Below are positions 33,323 to 34,257 of a stretch of 34,257 bases of DNA, in pieces. The stretch is from NCBI GenBank assembly GCA_025350325.1, contig JANXYB010000034.1, positions 1 through 34,257 of the forward strand, given 5' to 3'. The notes below the pieces were generated by a model. It searched no databases and was not told the DNA's origin. It saw only the letters and a program-made list of their open reading frames with translations. Origin of the DNA: Acidobacteriaceae bacterium (lineage in GTDB: Bacteria; Acidobacteriota; Terriglobia; Terriglobales; Acidobacteriaceae). Every line of letters starts with the position of its first letter. The first letter of the stretch is position 1. The position numbers and the translations under genes are program-made.

Positions 33323-34257
33323 ATGAAGCGCTTTATGAGGCCGTACATTCATCTTGGGGTCGCCGCACTTTGGTGTGCCGGTACGACCATGTTGCCGCCC
33401 GGCGTAGCCGCGCAATCGTCGCGCATCGCACAGATTATTGAAGAGCCCAGTCCTTTTCTGCTGCACCCCAATTCGCAAGGATACCTGGGCGTGCTGGTCG
33501 GCGACGTCGACAACGAATCTGCCCCTAAACTCAAGCTGAAAGACGTGCGCGGAGCGGTCATCACGCTCATTGATCACGATGCTCCGGCCGCACAGGCAGG
33601 TCTGCGCGTCAATGACGTCGTGACTGAAATCAATGGTCAGGTCGTCGAAGGATCCGAGCAATTTGGGCGCATGATGCGCGAGATACCGGCCGGCCATAAG
33701 GTGAACATTGTCATCAGCCGCGATGGTGTGCCGCAGACGATTATGGTTCAACTCGCCGATCGCAAAACGATGGAACACGATGTATGGAACAAGCTTGGAA
33801 GTGGCAGTGAAAAAACGGGTTCGGCACCCGGCATGGCTATTCTTGGCAACGGCGGCGATGCCCCCTTGCCGGGCGGATTTCATATGCCGTTCTTTGGCAG
33901 CACCAGTCTCAATGTTGGTGCGATGGTCGAGCCCCTGACCTCGCAGATGGCGGAGTATCTGGGCGTTCCTACGGGGCTGATGGTCAAACAGGTAGTCCGT
34001 AAAAGCGAAGCCTCAGCAGCCGGGTTCAAGGCATTTGACGTGATTATCAAGGTAGGTGCGGACGCTATCTCCACGCTCTCCGATTGGGACCGTTCTCTGC
34101 GGACCAACCAGGGCAAGCAGGTACAAGTCACCATTCTTCGCGATAAGAAGCAGCAGACGTTGACGCTGCAAGTAGATTCGAAGCACAAAGGCGAAGTCGA
34201 TTTCGAAGACATTTTCTCGGGCAATGCATGTCCTTTGATGGCGGGCGTCGATCCTGC
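33323..34257 (+). CDS. Secreted two-PDZ-domain protein (3' end cut by the window)
   Basis: The frame opens at ATG 33323, with AAGGAAG about seven bases upstream, and is still open at the window end after 311 codons. A signal peptide (hydrophobic GVAALWCAGTTML, probable cleavage near VAA at 28-30) sends it out of the cytoplasm. PDZ domain 1 covers about 53-147 (YLGVLVGDV, then APAAQAGLRVNDVVTEINGQ). PDZ domain 2 covers about 197-286 (GLMVKQVVRKSEASAAGFKAFDVIIKVG without the usual GD). No trypsin-like protease domain precedes them, unlike HtrA/DegP. It follows the anti-sigma gene by 78 bp, so it may bind misfolded protein ends or take part in signal input to that system. The missing C-terminus could hold further domains. 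Confidence 0.9.
   Translation, partial: MKRFMRPYIHLGVAALWCAGTTMLPPGVAAQSSRIAQIIEEPSPFLLHPNSQGYLGVLVGDVDNESAPKLKLKDVRGAVITLIDHDAPAAQAGLRVNDVVTEINGQVVEGSEQFGRMMREIPAGHKVNIVISRDGVPQTIMVQLADRKTMEHDVWNKLGSGSEKTGSAPGMAILGNGGDAPLPGGFHMPFFGSTSLNVGAMVEPLTSQMAEYLGVPTGLMVKQVVRKSEASAAGFKAFDVIIKVGADAISTLSDWDRSLRTNQGKQVQVTILRDKKQQTLTLQVDSKHKGEVDFEDIFSGNACPLMAGVDP

Overview
The window looks like a chromosomal segment of a moderately GC-rich Gram-negative-type bacterium. The style of the proteins (Rrf2-led isc operon with iscX, DUF4914 protein, ECF sigma factor with a HEAT-bearing anti-sigma partner, many lone secreted proteins) most resembles Acidobacteriota (Terriglobia). That assignment is an inference from remembered protein families, not a database result.

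Layout. Bases 1-1506 are the end of an integrative element: the C-terminal tail of an excisionase-like helix-turn-helix protein, then a tyrosine recombinase, abutting the 3' end of a tRNA-Val(GAC) gene (1507-1583, minus strand). Core chromosome follows: a CDP-alcohol phosphatidyltransferase; a 54-residue putative zinc-binding protein on the minus strand (2423-2587); and a full iron-sulphur cluster operon iscR-iscS-iscU-iscA-hscB-hscA-fdx-iscX (2783-8867). That operon has a recognisable sigma70 promoter with an embedded IscR-type dyad. A minus-strand block runs from 15393 down to 8864: tsaD, cysS, a DUF4337 membrane protein, a secreted protein, a class III aminotransferase and a YraN-family protein. 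Divergent from tsaD is a CCA-adding-type nucleotidyltransferase. It is followed by a DUF4914 protein with a P-loop, a YhiN/HI0933-type flavoprotein, a convergent secreted protein, and sodA with a clear intrinsic terminator.

Bases 22282-30655 form a carbohydrate block read in one direction: a cytoplasmic GH15 glucoamylase-type enzyme, transketolase, ribose-5-phosphate isomerase B, a HAD phosphatase-like protein, a short-form 6-phosphogluconate dehydrogenase and glucose-6-phosphate dehydrogenase. Together these could release glucose from storage glucan and pass it through the oxidative and non-oxidative pentose phosphate pathway; 6-phosphogluconolactonase, ribulose-phosphate epimerase and transaldolase are not in the window. 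The right end holds a convergent RNase HI-like protein with an unusual C-terminal extension, then an ECF sigma factor, a membrane anti-sigma factor with predicted extracytoplasmic HEAT repeats, and a secreted two-PDZ protein that runs off the window. This last trio looks like a cell-envelope stress-signalling unit.

No CRISPR array, insertion sequence, rRNA gene or known riboswitch was seen. The most rewarding places for a second look are the sigma/HEAT-anti-sigma/PDZ trio, the DUF4914 P-loop protein, the zinc-finger HscB, the iscR promoter/operator with its divergent small gene, and the integrative element junction at tRNA-Val.
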